Origin: Anaerolineae bacterium
GTDB lineage: Bacteria > Chloroflexota > Anaerolineae > SpSt-600
Length of the DNA stretch: 63,216 bases
Direction: 5' to 3'
Assembly (NCBI GenBank): GCA_025062375.1
Contig: JANXAG010000001.1
Location: forward strand, 114,922 to 178,137
The translations under genes were made by a program, and so were the position numbers. The notes below the pieces were generated by a model, which ran no database searches, was not told where the DNA came from, and saw only the letters and a list, made by a program, of their open reading frames with translations. This document shows, piece after piece, positions 55,198 through 63,216 of this stretch. Numbering within the stretch: the stretch's first letter is position 1; each line of letters opens with the position of its first letter.

Positions 55198-56505
55198 ATG
55201 AAAGTTTTGCTCATAAGACCTTCTTACTATCTACCCAACGGCCGAGTTCACAAACTCAAGAGGCCTTATCTAATAAGTGCCACTTTGCCTCATCTGGCAG
55301 CCCTCACCCCTGAAGATGTGGAAGTGGAGCTGGTGGAAGAAAACGTGCAGGATATCTACTTCGACACTGAAGCCGATCTAATCGGCATCACGGCTACGAT
55401 TAACACCGCCCCCAGGGCCTATGATATAGCCGACGAGTTTCGTCGCCGGGGCAAGAAAGTGGTATTGGGAGGAGTGCATTTTTCATCGGTCCCGGAAGAA
55501 GCTATTCGTCACGCCGATGCTGTAGTCATAGGCGAAGCTGAAGATCTCTGGCCTCAGGTTCTGAGGGATTTCCAGAAGGGGGAACTGCGCCCCTTTTACA
55601 GGCGTAAAAGCCTGGCAGACCTATCCAACCTTCCGATTCCAAGGTATGACCTTCTGCCTTACAAGCGCTTCCCCTTAACTTTTTATCCGGTCCAGACCAG
55701 CAGGGGATGCCCTCACAACTGTTATTTCTGCTCTGTTACTAAATTCTTCGGCCACACCTACCGGCTCCGCCCTGTAGAGCATGTGATAAGGGATGTAAAG
55801 GCTACTGGTAGTCGCTATATTTTCTTTGTGGACGATAACTTCGCAGTGAGCAAAAAGCGAACAATGGAATTGTGCGAGGCTTTAAAGCCGCTCAAAGTAA
55901 CTTGGATAACCCAAGTAGAAATCACCGCTGGGATTGACCCCGAAACCTGCCAGGCTATGGCTGAGAGCGGGTGCAAAGCTGTAGTCATAGGAATTGAATC
56001 ACTAAGCCCCAAAAGCCTGGACTCGGTGGGTAAAAGGCATAACCTTTCCCTTGTGAAGGATTACCCGAGGATAATTCGCAATTTCCAGGATTCTGGGATA
56101 GCTGTGGTGGCCAGCGTAATTTTTGGGATGAATGGCGATACTTTGCAGAGCTTGAGGCAAACGGTGCGATTCCTTATAGATAACCGGGTGGCTGGGGCAA
56201 TGTTTTATACCCTCCTTCCCTACCCTGGCACACCTCTGGCCCAGCGTCTGGAGAAAGAAGGCCGTATTCTCACCAAGGATTGGAACCTTTACGATGCCCG
56301 CCATGCGGTAATAAAGCCTTTGAACATGGAGCCCAGGGAGCTGGAAGAGGCTCTTATGGAGGCCTACCGGCGATTTTACTCCCTTGTTTCCATAGCCAGA
56401 AGGCTCCTTTTTCCGATGAGGCCGTATTTTTTCCCGTTGATACTCTACAATCTGGAGTACAAATGGGCGGCCATGCGTGGCACTTTGGGCCTTTTGACTC
56501 AGTAG
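55198..56505 (+). CDS. B12-binding-domain radical SAM protein
   Basis: The 435-residue protein has an N-terminal cobalamin-binding-like domain (about 1-135: LLIRPSYYLPNG, DLIGITATINTAPRAYDIAD, VVLGGVHFSSVPEEA). A radical SAM domain follows with the cluster motif C171xxxC175xxC178 (SRGCPHNCYFCS). Family members methylate or cyclise lipids, cofactors and RiPPs; HpnP-type hopanoid methylases share this layout, but nothing here fixes a substrate. It is first in an operon with an orphan gene, methylmalonyl-CoA mutase, scpB and a D,D-carboxypeptidase. Confidence 0.88.
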   Translation: MKVLLIRPSYYLPNGRVHKLKRPYLISATLPHLAALTPEDVEVELVEENVQDIYFDTEADLIGITATINTAPRAYDIADEFRRRGKKVVLGGVHFSSVPEEAIRHADAVVIGEAEDLWPQVLRDFQKGELRPFYRRKSLADLSNLPIPRYDLLPYKRFPLTFYPVQTSRGCPHNCYFCSVTKFFGHTYRLRPVEHVIRDVKATGSRYIFFVDDNFAVSKKRTMELCEALKPLKVTWITQVEITAGIDPETCQAMAESGCKAVVIGIESLSPKSLDSVGKRHNLSLVKDYPRIIRNFQDSGIAVVASVIFGMNGDTLQSLRQTVRFLIDNRVAGAMFYTLLPYPGTPLAQRLEKEGRILTKDWNLYDARHAVIKPLNMEPRELEEALMEAYRRFYSLVSIARRLLFPMRPYFFPLILYNLEYKWAAMRGTLGLLTQ

Positions 56506-56514
56506 CGGGAGGAA

Positions 56515-57123
56515 ATGATGGGTGGAAAATTAGGAAATGCCTTAATGCCCAGCACCGCTCCCCTGGAGCGCAAGATTTTCAACAACCTCCCAGGTCTATA
56601 TCCCACGGAGGATTGGGTTGCCTATTACTGGGCGGTTCGGGAAGATGGGAAGCTTGAAGAGCGCAGGGCCATTATACAGCTTCCCCTGGGTTTTTCCGAG
56701 GTTTGCCCGGAAATAGAAGTGGGACAGAACGGGTGCATTCTCCTCGTGCGAAGGTGGGGTTTCGGATGTTATCCCTCTCTCCTTGAAAAGATAAGTTTTG
56801 ATTTCACCCCACTGCTCACTAACGACCGCAACCTTTTCCCTGATGTTGAGCATGAAATAATGCATTTGGCCTTCAAAATTACCCATTTTGAACTGCCTGG
56901 ATTTTTCATCATCGCCAGCGACGAGCATCCCTTTCTTTTGTTTGACCCCGAGGGCCTCCTCAAGGGTTCTTACACCCGCTGGTATACCTATCTCGGAGCT
57001 TTAGCTTACATGGTTTCAGGGGGGAAAGTGGGCTCAGGGTTTATAAAACTGGAAAAAGAGATGAAGAAGCTCTACCGCGAAGCCGTTCTAATCCTTAAAG
57101 AAGCTCTGGAGGAAAGAAAATGA
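56515..57123 (+). CDS. Unrecognised conserved-looking protein
   Basis: I do not recognise this 202-residue protein. It is soluble and mixed alpha/beta, with aromatic-rich segments ([29 protein letters not shown]), one possible metal-type cluster [16 protein letters not shown], and a basic C-terminal helix. An internal ATG (codon 2 or codon 11) could be the true start. It begins nine bases after the radical SAM stop (preceded by GGGAGGA) and overlaps the mutase start by four bases (ATGA), so it is almost certainly translated. Confidence 0.75.
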   Translation: MMGGKLGNALMPSTAPLERKIFNNLPGLYPTEDWVAYYWAVREDGKLEERRAIIQLPLGFSEVCPEIEVGQNGCILLVRRWGFGCYPSLLEKISFDFTPLLTNDRNLFPDVEHEIMHLAFKITHFELPGFFIIASDEHPFLLFDPEGLLKGSYTRWYTYLGALAYMVSGGKVGSGFIKLEKEMKKLYREAVLILKEALEERK

Positions 57124-58784
57124 GCGAGCTTGAAGCTTTGCAGAAAGAATGGGAAGAGAAAATCCTTAAGCCGGCTTTAGCCAGAGCTTCCGAACGCAAA
57201 AAGCGCTTTGAAACCCACTCAGGTATAGAGGTTAAAAGGCTTTATACCCCAGCTGATATCGAAAACCTGGATTATGCGCAGGAGCTGGGTTTCCCGGGAG
57301 CTTACCCCTTTACCCGCGGAATATACCCTACTATGTATCGAGGACGCCTTTGGACCATGCGCCAGTATGCGGGCTACGCCACGGCCGAAGAGACCAATCT
57401 TCGTTTTAAATATCTATTGCAACAAGGGCAGACGGGCCTCTCAGTGGCCTTTGACCTGCCCACTCAGACTGGCTACGATGCCGATCACCCCATGGCTCTG
57501 GGCGAAGTGGGGAGAGTCGGGGTGGCCATAAGTTCCCTTGAAGATATGGAGCGCCTTTTTGATGGGATCCCCCTGGATAAAGTTTCCACTTCTATGACTA
57601 TAAACGCTACTGCTCCGATAATCCTGGCCATGTATGTGGCTGTGGCCAGGAAGCAGGGGATTGACCCGAAAGTTTTAGACGGCACGGTCCAGAACGACAT
57701 CCTTAAGGAATATGTGGCCCGTGGCACTTACATTTTTCCCCCAGAACCTTCCCTCCGCCTTACTGTAGATATTATGGAGTATTGCAGCAGGGAGCTTCCT
57801 CGCTGGAACTCCATCAGTATAAGCGGTTATCACATAAGAGAGGCTGGAGCTACGGCGGTGCAGGAGTTAGCCTTCACCCTGGCCAATGGTATTGTTTACG
57901 TAGAAGCGGCGGTAAAGCGCGGGCTTGATGTCGATTCATTCGCGCCTCGCATCTCCTTCTTCTTCGGAGCTCACAATAACCTCTTTGAAGAAGTAGCCAA
58001 GTTCAGGGCTGCCCGTCGCCTGTGGGCCAGGATTATGAAAGAACGCTTTGGAGCCAAAAATCCCGCCTCCTGGATGCTTCGCTTCCACACCCAGACGGCA
58101 GGCTGCACTTTAACTGCTCAGCAACCTCTCAACAACATAATAAGAGTAACCATTCAGGCCTTAGCTGCCATCTTGGGCGGGACCCAATCCCTTCACACTA
58201 ATTCCTACGACGAAGCCCTTGCCCTCCCCAGCGAGGAAGCCGTCCGAATAGCCCTCCGCACCCAGCAGATAATCGCCCATGAATCGGGGGTGGCTGATAC
58301 TGTGGACCCCCTGGCTGGAAGTTACTATGTAGAAAGTTTAACCAGAGAGATTGAGGAGAAGGCCGAAGAATACATAAGGCGCATAGACGCCATGGGTGGA
58401 GCTCTCAAGGCTATAGAGTTGGGTTACATTCAGCGTGAGATCATGGAAAGCGCCTATCGTTACCAGAAGGAGATTGAAACCGGAGAGCGTATTGTAGTGG
58501 GAGTCAATGAATACGTGATGGAAGAAGAAAAGCGTTCGCTGAAGCTCCTCAAGGTAGATCCTGCTGTAAGAGAAAAGCAGATAGCTCGTCTCCAGGAGCT
58601 CCGTCGTCGCCGCGATAATGTAAAAGTCCAGGAGCTTTTAAGGGAGCTTGAAGAAGCTGCCAGAGGCACTGATAACCTCATGGGTATCATTCTGGAATGT
58701 GTTGAGGCTTATGCCACCCTTGGGGAAATCTGCGATGTGTTGAGGAAAGTTTTCGGGGAGTATAGGGCCCCTGTGCTGCTTTAA
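57120..58784 (+). CDS. Methylmalonyl-CoA mutase large (catalytic) subunit
   Basis: The 554-residue TIM-barrel catalytic subunit has no B12-binding domain, as in two-gene mutases of archaea and many anaerobes. [20 protein letters not shown], the [10 protein letters not shown] substrate loop, [10 protein letters not shown] and the [16 protein letters not shown] segment identify the family. It interconverts methylmalonyl-CoA and succinyl-CoA with adenosylcobalamin, though relatives (isobutyryl-CoA, ethylmalonyl-CoA mutases) have the same layout. The small cobalamin subunit is not in the window. Confidence 0.92.
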   Translation: MSELEALQKEWEEKILKPALARASERKKRFETHSGIEVKRLYTPADIENLDYAQELGFPGAYPFTRGIYPTMYRGRLWTMRQYAGYATAEETNLRFKYLLQQGQTGLSVAFDLPTQTGYDADHPMALGEVGRVGVAISSLEDMERLFDGIPLDKVSTSMTINATAPIILAMYVAVARKQGIDPKVLDGTVQNDILKEYVARGTYIFPPEPSLRLTVDIMEYCSRELPRWNSISISGYHIREAGATAVQELAFTLANGIVYVEAAVKRGLDVDSFAPRISFFFGAHNNLFEEVAKFRAARRLWARIMKERFGAKNPASWMLRFHTQTAGCTLTAQQPLNNIIRVTIQALAAILGGTQSLHTNSYDEALALPSEEAVRIALRTQQIIAHESGVADTVDPLAGSYYVESLTREIEEKAEEYIRRIDAMGGALKAIELGYIQREIMESAYRYQKEIETGERIVVGVNEYVMEEEKRSLKLLKVDPAVREKQIARLQELRRRRDNVKVQELLRELEEAARGTDNLMGIILECVEAYATLGEICDVLRKVFGEYRAPVLL

Positions 58785-58788
58785 ATCA

Positions 58789-59292
58789 ATGGAACCGAAA
58801 GTCATCCTGGAAAGTCTCCTTTTTATAGCCGATGAACCGGTGGAAATAGACCACCTGGTAGAAGTTCTTGGTCTGGACAAAGAAACCATCGCTGTAATTA
58901 TAGAAGAACTGGCAAAAGAGTACTCCGGAAGAGGGATACGCCTGCAACGGTTGGGGGGAAAAATCCAGATGGTTTCGGCTCCGGAGGCAGCTCCCTATGT
59001 GGAAAGATTTCTGGAGACGAAACCAGCCCGCAAGCTTTCCCAGGCAGCCCTGGAAACCCTTGCCATAATCGCTTACCTTCAGCCGATAACCAGAGCCCAA
59101 ATTGAAGCTATAAGAGGGGTTAACAGCGATGGTGTGATACGCTCCCTCCTTAGTAAAGGCCTCATTGAAGAAGTAGGCCACCTTGATTCTCCAGGGAGAC
59201 CCGCCCTTTATGGAACTACATTTCAGTTCCTTAAATATTTTGGCCTGGAGCGCCTTGAGGATTTACCACCACTGGAAGGAGAAAATGCTTAG
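58789..59292 (+). CDS. scpB: Segregation and condensation protein B
   Basis: Kleisin-associated winged-helix subunit of the SMC-ScpAB condensin. The 167-residue protein has the typical start (ILESLLFIADEPVEIDHLVEVL), the LSQAALETLAIIAYLQPITRAQIEAIRG winged-helix core split here as LETLAIIAYLQPITR and IEAIRGVNSDGVI, and RSLLSKGLIEEVG. scpA is not adjacent. It starts four bases after the mutase stop and overlaps the next gene by eight bases. Confidence 0.94.
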   Translation: MEPKVILESLLFIADEPVEIDHLVEVLGLDKETIAVIIEELAKEYSGRGIRLQRLGGKIQMVSAPEAAPYVERFLETKPARKLSQAALETLAIIAYLQPITRAQIEAIRGVNSDGVIRSLLSKGLIEEVGHLDSPGRPALYGTTFQFLKYFGLERLEDLPPLEGENA

Positions 59293-60328
59293 GAAGGCTT
59301 TTCTGCTGTCTCTTCTCAGCCTTACGGCCCTGGCCTTTGGCCCGCCAGCTTTGAAAGAAAGAGACGTTGGGGGCCTGAGACTTTACCCCTGTCAGGTTAA
59401 AGGTATGGCCTCCAATCAACCTCCCGCTATTGAAGCTAAGGCCTTCCTCCTGGCTGATTACGCTACTGGGACCATTATTCTGGCTAAAAATGAGCACGAG
59501 AGGCTTCCTCCTGCAAGTTTAACGAAGATAATGACGGCCATTCTGGCCCTTGAGAATTCTTCCCCAGGCGATCTGGTAACAATAAGTCAAAGGGCTGCAA
59601 CGGTGGAATTGCCGAGGATGGGGCTTTCGCCGGGCAAGAAAATCCTCATGGAGAATTTGCTTTATGGCCTTTTGCTCTTATCAGCCAACGACGCTGCTGC
59701 GGCCATTGCCGAGCATGTCGCCGGGAAGCAGGAAGCTTTTGTGGAAATGATGAACTATAAAGCGGCCAGTCTCGGGATGAAAAACACGCACTTTACCAAT
59801 CCCCAGGGCTTTGACGAGGAAGGACACCTTTCTACCGCCTACGACCTCTGGCTTCTTACTCGGCATGCTCTGGCTAACCATGCTTTCGCCGCTGTAGTAG
59901 CAACTTATGAGCGAGGAGGGCTTATTTCCACCAATCGTTTCTTAACCCTTTACCCTGGAGCCGATGGGGTCAAAACAGGCACAACCCCGCTGGCTGGAGA
60001 ATGTCTGATAGCATCGGCAACAAGAGGAAATCAGAAAGGCGTGGTTGTTCTCCTCAATAGCCCTGACCGTTACGGCGAAGCCGCTTCACTGCTGGATTAT
60101 TACTTCCACAATTATACCCTTGTGCCTCTTTCCAGCCCAGGCCTTGATCGGGTCAGGAAGCCTTCAGGAGAGGTGGTAACATTCAGGGTGAAAGGGGAAA
60201 GCCTGCTCCTGGTGGAGAAGTGGAAATCCTTTCTGCTTCAGTTTTACAGGAAAGTTTCTTCCGGTGAGCTTCTGGTTTACTTTGGGGATGAGATTATGCT
60301 TTCGCGCCCTTTAGTGGAGGAAAACTAA
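59285..60328 (+). CDS. D-alanyl-D-alanine carboxypeptidase (S11, penicillin-binding protein)
   Basis: Periplasmic or surface enzyme trimming peptidoglycan stem peptides. The 347-residue protein has a signal peptide or N-terminal anchor (residues ~1-22), the serine motif S78LTK81, SAN at 133-135 and KTG at 227-229. I chose ATG 59285, after GAAGGAGAAA, because it gives a signal sequence; the longer frame upstream lies inside scpB. A C-terminal beta domain is present (about 270-345). It ends the operon and is followed by a hairpin. Confidence 0.94.
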   Translation: MLRKAFLLSLLSLTALAFGPPALKERDVGGLRLYPCQVKGMASNQPPAIEAKAFLLADYATGTIILAKNEHERLPPASLTKIMTAILALENSSPGDLVTISQRAATVELPRMGLSPGKKILMENLLYGLLLLSANDAAAAIAEHVAGKQEAFVEMMNYKAASLGMKNTHFTNPQGFDEEGHLSTAYDLWLLTRHALANHAFAAVVATYERGGLISTNRFLTLYPGADGVKTGTTPLAGECLIASATRGNQKGVVVLLNSPDRYGEAASLLDYYFHNYTLVPLSSPGLDRVRKPSGEVVTFRVKGESLLLVEKWKSFLLQFYRKVSSGELLVYFGDEIMLSRPLVEEN

Positions 60329-60331
60329 AGA

Positions 60332-60351
60332 GGGGGCGAGTCCCCGCCCCC
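60332..60351. terminator. Terminator hairpin after the carboxypeptidase gene
   Basis: GGGGGCG pairs with CGCCCCC around a short AGTCCC loop, lying between convergent transcription units. It is like the hairpin after fhs in composition. Confidence 0.6.
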
Positions 60352-60423
60352 CTTAGACTTAATTCCGGTGGTCAGAGCAATTCTCAGGAACCTTGTTGAA
60401 GATTGTGTCCTTAGAGATAAGGA

Positions 60424-60783
60424 TCAGGGAGCCATTTCCCTAAACTTTATTCGCTGGTAAGCCAGTTTTGCAAGTCCCCCAGCTACGTGGGAACGGCTCC
60501 TCACCTTTCCTTCAAGGCGCCTCATTACCTCATCAGGGTTAGCTCTCAATATGTTTCTCACAGCTGGTCGGGCGAGGCCCAGGAAAGAAGCGATTTCGTC
60601 TTCGCTCTTCTTCTCTTCATGAGCCAGGACCACGCTGTAGGCCGCTTCCATGAGGCTGGGAAGCCAGGTAAGTCTCCGGTATTCCATGAGTTTACGTGGC
60701 CCACCAGCAAGGTTTATTGCCTCAAGAAACACTTTCATGGCCATTTCATCCAGGGAGTACTCCTTAGGTTCTACTACTTTCAT
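60424..60783 (-). CDS. Small HTH-like protein paired with KaiC-like ATPase (TIGR03879-like)
   Basis: The 119-residue protein has an HTH-like stretch (DEIASFLGLARPAVRNILRAN, about 65-87). It resembles the short regulatory domain recorded as occurring next to KaiC-like ATPases (TIGR03879); this match is from memory. The start is ATG 60783, eight bases after GGAGG; a GTG at 60792 is too close to it. It overlaps the KaiC-like gene by 20 bases, so the two are coupled and probably act together. Confidence 0.7.
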   Translation of the reverse strand: MKVVEPKEYSLDEMAMKVFLEAINLAGGPRKLMEYRRLTWLPSLMEAAYSVVLAHEEKKSEDEIASFLGLARPAVRNILRANPDEVMRRLEGKVRSRSHVAGGLAKLAYQRIKFREMAP

Positions 60784-61663
60784 CGCTCTCACCTCCTTCC
60801 CCTTTAACCTTAGAGGCTATTTCGCTCAGACGCGGTCCTATACGTATAAGGCCGCTTTCTGTTATTTCCATAAGGTGTGTGGAAGTATCATGGCCACACA
60901 GCCTACAGCCATCTATTCGGAAAAGCCTCACAATTTCTCCGATAGGCTTGCGATAGAGGCTGGCTTCGTATTTATTGGTTATAAGCACTTTGGAGAGGAC
61001 CATTGAGCCATCTACAATGTGGCTCACAGCATAACCCCCCGCTGCTTCCGCCGAAAGACCCTCGTGTCCGCTTCTCTTTTGAGATACCAAAAGGGCAGTT
61101 TGCCGCCATTCTTTCAGGAAGTTAAAGATTGCTCGCACTACATCCCGGGCAAATACTTCTTTGGTTTCATAGAGGCCAGTGATAGAATCAATAACCACGG
61201 CTCTCGCTTTATACTCTTTGATAGCGTAAGCCAGAGTGCTCAGGAAAGTCTGGATGCTATTGCGGAGCTGATAATATGAAGCTCCATCGATGAATATTAT
61301 GTGCTCTTCCACCAATTCTGGATCAACGCCCATAGCCAGAGCCCTGCCTTTGAGCCCTGCAGCCACAAAAGGGGCAGGGCTTTCCAAGGTAGCAAAGACG
61401 CAGGGGTTTCCCATGGACACCTGTTTTATGGCGAATTGTTCAACCAGCAAGCTCTTTCCCGTATCGGATACGCCCGTTATGTTCCACACGGAATAGCGGG
61501 GGATTCCCCCCAGAAATTTCCGGACTGGTTTACCATCCACTATCTTTGTGATGAAGAAAAGCTCATCCAACCCCTCTACACCTGTGGGCACTCCCTCAAG
61601 GCGGGGTATTTTGCCTGATAAGTCTTTCATCGTCCCGATGCTGTCCAGAAGAGCTTCGGTCAT
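60764..61663 (-). CDS. KaiC-like RecA-superfamily ATPase
   Basis: The 299-residue single-domain KaiC homologue has a RecA fold with GVEGLDELFF, Walker A GVSDTGKS at 64-71 and Walker B VVIDSITGLYE, plus a C-terminal CRLCGHDTSTH motif that may bind metal. It resembles the archaeal/thermophile AF_0795-type family rather than clock KaiC (two domains). I chose ATG 61663 after GGGGGGCAAGGG; the longer frame upstream extends through the promoter. A signalling role with the small partner is likely. Confidence 0.82.
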   Translation of the reverse strand: MTEALLDSIGTMKDLSGKIPRLEGVPTGVEGLDELFFITKIVDGKPVRKFLGGIPRYSVWNITGVSDTGKSLLVEQFAIKQVSMGNPCVFATLESPAPFVAAGLKGRALAMGVDPELVEEHIIFIDGASYYQLRNSIQTFLSTLAYAIKEYKARAVVIDSITGLYETKEVFARDVVRAIFNFLKEWRQTALLVSQKRSGHEGLSAEAAGGYAVSHIVDGSMVLSKVLITNKYEASLYRKPIGEIVRLFRIDGCRLCGHDTSTHLMEITESGLIRIGPRLSEIASKVKGEGGESDESSRT

Positions 61664-61697
61664 CCCTTGCCCCCCTAAAAGGTTTTTACCAAAACAT

Positions 61698-61726
61698 ATT
61701 TTAAAACCAGAATGAGGGCTAGTCAA
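61698..61726 (-). promoter_or_regulatory. Promoter for the KaiC-like pair
   Basis: On the minus strand, TTGACT (61726-61721), 17-base spacer, TAAAAT (61703-61698). Confidence 0.65.
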
Positions 61727-61744
61727 CCGCTCCAGTGGGAGTTT

Positions 61745-61773
61745 TTGTTCGAAAAAAGCTGCTAAAATATAAT
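61745..61773 (+). promoter_or_regulatory. Promoter for the ubiD-family gene
   Basis: TTGTTC (61745-61750), 17-base spacer, TATAAT (61768-61773). The start near 61780 leaves a ~20-base leader with AAGGAGCGAGGAG before ATG 61802. It is back to back with the KaiC promoter. Confidence 0.65.
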
Positions 61774-61801
61774 TAGCCAAACCCACAAGGAGCGAGGAGC
61801 T

Positions 61802-63100
61802 ATGGATCTTAGGGATTTTATCGCTCTTCTCAAAGCGCAAAGTCTCCTTAAGGAGGTAGAAGAACCTGTTTCCCCCTACCTGGAGATGGCCCGTGTCATA
61901 GCTGCTCACCAGGAGAGCGCCCTGCTTTTCAGGAATGTCCCTGGCTACGAAGGTGAAGTAGTCTCAGGGATATGCGCCAGAAGAGATTTCATGGCTATAG
62001 CTCTGGGCATAAAGCCTCAGGAATTAATCCAGACTTTGATAAAAGCGATGAAGAACCCCGTGGAACCCGTTCTTGTGGAAAGCCCCCCTTGCCAAGAAGT
62101 GGTGGAGGAAAAAGTAGACCTTACAACACTTCCCATCCTCAAGCATCTACCAGACGACGGAGGACCTTACATAACAGCAGGGGTAGCTATTATCAAGGAT
62201 CCGGATTATGGCCGCAACGCCTCTTTCCACCGTTTGATGCTCCTCGATGAGAGGCGCTTTGTGGCCAGAGTTGTAGAAGGTCGTGGGACCCACACCGCCT
62301 GGAGCAAGGTACCAGGAGATCTGGAGATAGCTATCGCTATAGGATTACCGGTGCATATCCTTCTGGCCGCTTCAATGTCACCCCCCATGGGAGTAGACGA
62401 GCTTTCCATAGCCAATGCCCTTTTTCCCACGCCCCTGGCTCGCTGTTTGACGAAGGATCTGGAAATTCCAGCCTGCGCCGAAATAGTCCTCGAAGGCCGC
62501 CTCACCAAAAGGCTTGCAGCTGAAGGCCCTTTTATAGACCTCACTCAGACTTGGGATTACATAAGAGAGCAGCCGATATTGGAGGTGGACCTCATAACCC
62601 ACAGGAGGCGGCCCATATACCATGCCCTTCTTCCGGGAGGAGCAGAGCATCGTTTGCTCATGGGTATACCGAGAGAACCTACCATCTTTGCCGCCGTTAA
62701 TGAAGTAGCAGAATGCCTCGATGTTAGAGTTACTCCAGGCGGGATGTGCTGGCTTCATGCGGTGGTTAAAATTCGCAAGAAAGGCCCCGATGATGCGCTA
62801 AGAGCTATAGAGGCTGCTTTTAAGGGTCACCCCTCTCTCAAGCATGTAGTGGTGGTAGATGAAGACATAGAAATCGAGAGGCCTGAGGAAGTTGAATGGG
62901 CTATAGCCACGCGGTTCCAGGCGGACAGGGGGCTTGTGGTTTTGCAAAATCAGCCCGGTAGTTCCCTGGATCCTTCGGCAAAACATTTTCCTGGTCGGAA
63001 AACTCTTACGACTAAAGTAGGTATAGATGCGACGATACCTTGGGGGGCTGATATGGGGAAATTCAGGCGGATAAAGTGGTGTGAGGGAAAGGGGAATTGA
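61802..63100 (+). CDS. ubiD: UbiD-family (prenylated-FMN) decarboxylase
   Basis: Prenyl-FMN-dependent decarboxylase of the UbiD family; 432 residues, shorter than the ~490 of E. coli UbiD. RDFIALLKAQSLLKEVEEPVSP-type start, VDLTTLPILKHLPDDGGPYITAG and IVLEGRLTKRLAAEGPFID are family segments. Substrates could be a hydroxybenzoate in quinone synthesis or another unsaturated acid, since UbiD proteins act widely. No ubiX is in the window. It is the last complete gene, transcribed toward the right edge. Confidence 0.88.
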   Translation: MDLRDFIALLKAQSLLKEVEEPVSPYLEMARVIAAHQESALLFRNVPGYEGEVVSGICARRDFMAIALGIKPQELIQTLIKAMKNPVEPVLVESPPCQEVVEEKVDLTTLPILKHLPDDGGPYITAGVAIIKDPDYGRNASFHRLMLLDERRFVARVVEGRGTHTAWSKVPGDLEIAIAIGLPVHILLAASMSPPMGVDELSIANALFPTPLARCLTKDLEIPACAEIVLEGRLTKRLAAEGPFIDLTQTWDYIREQPILEVDLITHRRRPIYHALLPGGAEHRLLMGIPREPTIFAAVNEVAECLDVRVTPGGMCWLHAVVKIRKKGPDDALRAIEAAFKGHPSLKHVVVVDEDIEIERPEEVEWAIATRFQADRGLVVLQNQPGSSLDPSAKHFPGRKTLTTKVGIDATIPWGADMGKFRRIKWCEGKGN

Positions 63101-63216
63101 GTGCTACAGGCAACGAAGCCCCCAGAGCCTGCTATAAGTTAAGTAAGGTTAGTTGATTGCACTTTACCCCCGGATGGGAGCTCCGCCCCCTGGACCCCCG
63201 ATTTTTCCCGCCCTCG
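63101..63216. other. Right-edge tail without a recognised gene
   Basis: About 116 bases follow the ubiD-type stop. I see no gene start or clear hairpin here. Confidence 0.4.

Noticed and set aside
59183-59284. Upstream extension of the D,D-carboxypeptidase
   Set aside because: These 34 codons lie inside scpB; the internal ATG at 59285 gives a proper signal peptide and follows a ribosome binding site.
61664-61909. Upstream extension of the KaiC-like gene
   Set aside because: The 82 extra codons overlap both divergent promoters and the start of the ubiD-type gene.

Overview
The window is a gene-dense bacterial chromosome segment of moderately high GC, with strong AGGAGG-type ribosome binding sites and frequent ATGA/TAATG overlaps. 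No rRNA, tRNA, CRISPR array, transposase or phage gene was seen. The gene content (F-type ATP synthase followed by mreB, a Wood-Ljungdahl gene block with HdrABC/MvhD/MetVF, CooS and AcsB, a tungsten aldehyde:ferredoxin oxidoreductase, a KaiC-like ATPase with its small partner, PATAN and GPH families) suggests a strictly anaerobic, perhaps thermophilic bacterium. My best guess is the phylum Chloroflexota (Anaerolineae-like). This is inference from gene content; no marker-gene comparison was possible.

Region 1 (1-5.1 kb, plus strand) holds the end of the ATP synthase operon (atpA partial, atpG, atpD, atpC) and mreB. Region 2 (5.1-24.0 kb, plus strand) is a methyl-branch/carbonyl-branch C1 cluster: MvhD, a giant HdrA with an inserted NfnB/GltD-like NAD(P)H module, a second MvhD, MetV, MetF, an HdrC-HdrB fusion, FchA, FolD, BioY and Fhs. 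A separately promoted unit follows: an HMA-like protein, CooS and AcsB, then a CBS protein. Together these genes would interconvert formate and methyl-THF and make or split acetyl-CoA, with MetF electrons probably routed through an Hdr-type bifurcating complex. Three HEPN-type toxin genes or remnants sit in the junctions of this operon, and an MNT nucleotidyltransferase is fused in frame to FchA. FolD lacks its cyclohydrolase lysine, which fits the presence of FchA. The corrinoid protein (AcsCD) and methyltransferase (AcsE) genes are not in the window.

Region 3 (24.0-29.9 kb, minus strand) is a four-gene unit: a GPH sugar symporter, a PLP decarboxylase/aldolase, a C69 peptidase and a membrane-anchored beta-propeller glycosidase-like protein. 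A PadR-PATAN regulator (30.2-31.6 kb, plus) faces away from it. Region 4 (31.6-38.1 kb, minus) is a translationally coupled operon of two thiolase-fold proteins lacking the usual catalytic histidine, an isoaspartyl peptidase, a PsiE-like membrane protein, two DUF35 OB-fold proteins and a two-subunit CoA-transferase. Region 5 (38.2-42.3 kb, minus) is a MacAB-like export system.

Region 6 (42.4-52.5 kb, minus) starts with a GntR/HutC regulator that has its own operator on its promoter. It continues through aldehyde:ferredoxin oxidoreductase, a class III aminotransferase, a membrane M28 peptidase and an epimerase to a 1257-residue fusion of FGGY kinase, 2-hydroxyacid dehydrogenase, SCP2 domain and class II aldolase. 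Region 7 (52.6-63.2 kb) contains coaBC with a P1 peptidase (minus), a B12-radical SAM/orphan/methylmalonyl-CoA mutase/scpB/D,D-carboxypeptidase operon (plus), the KaiC-like pair (minus) and a divergent ubiD-family gene (plus).
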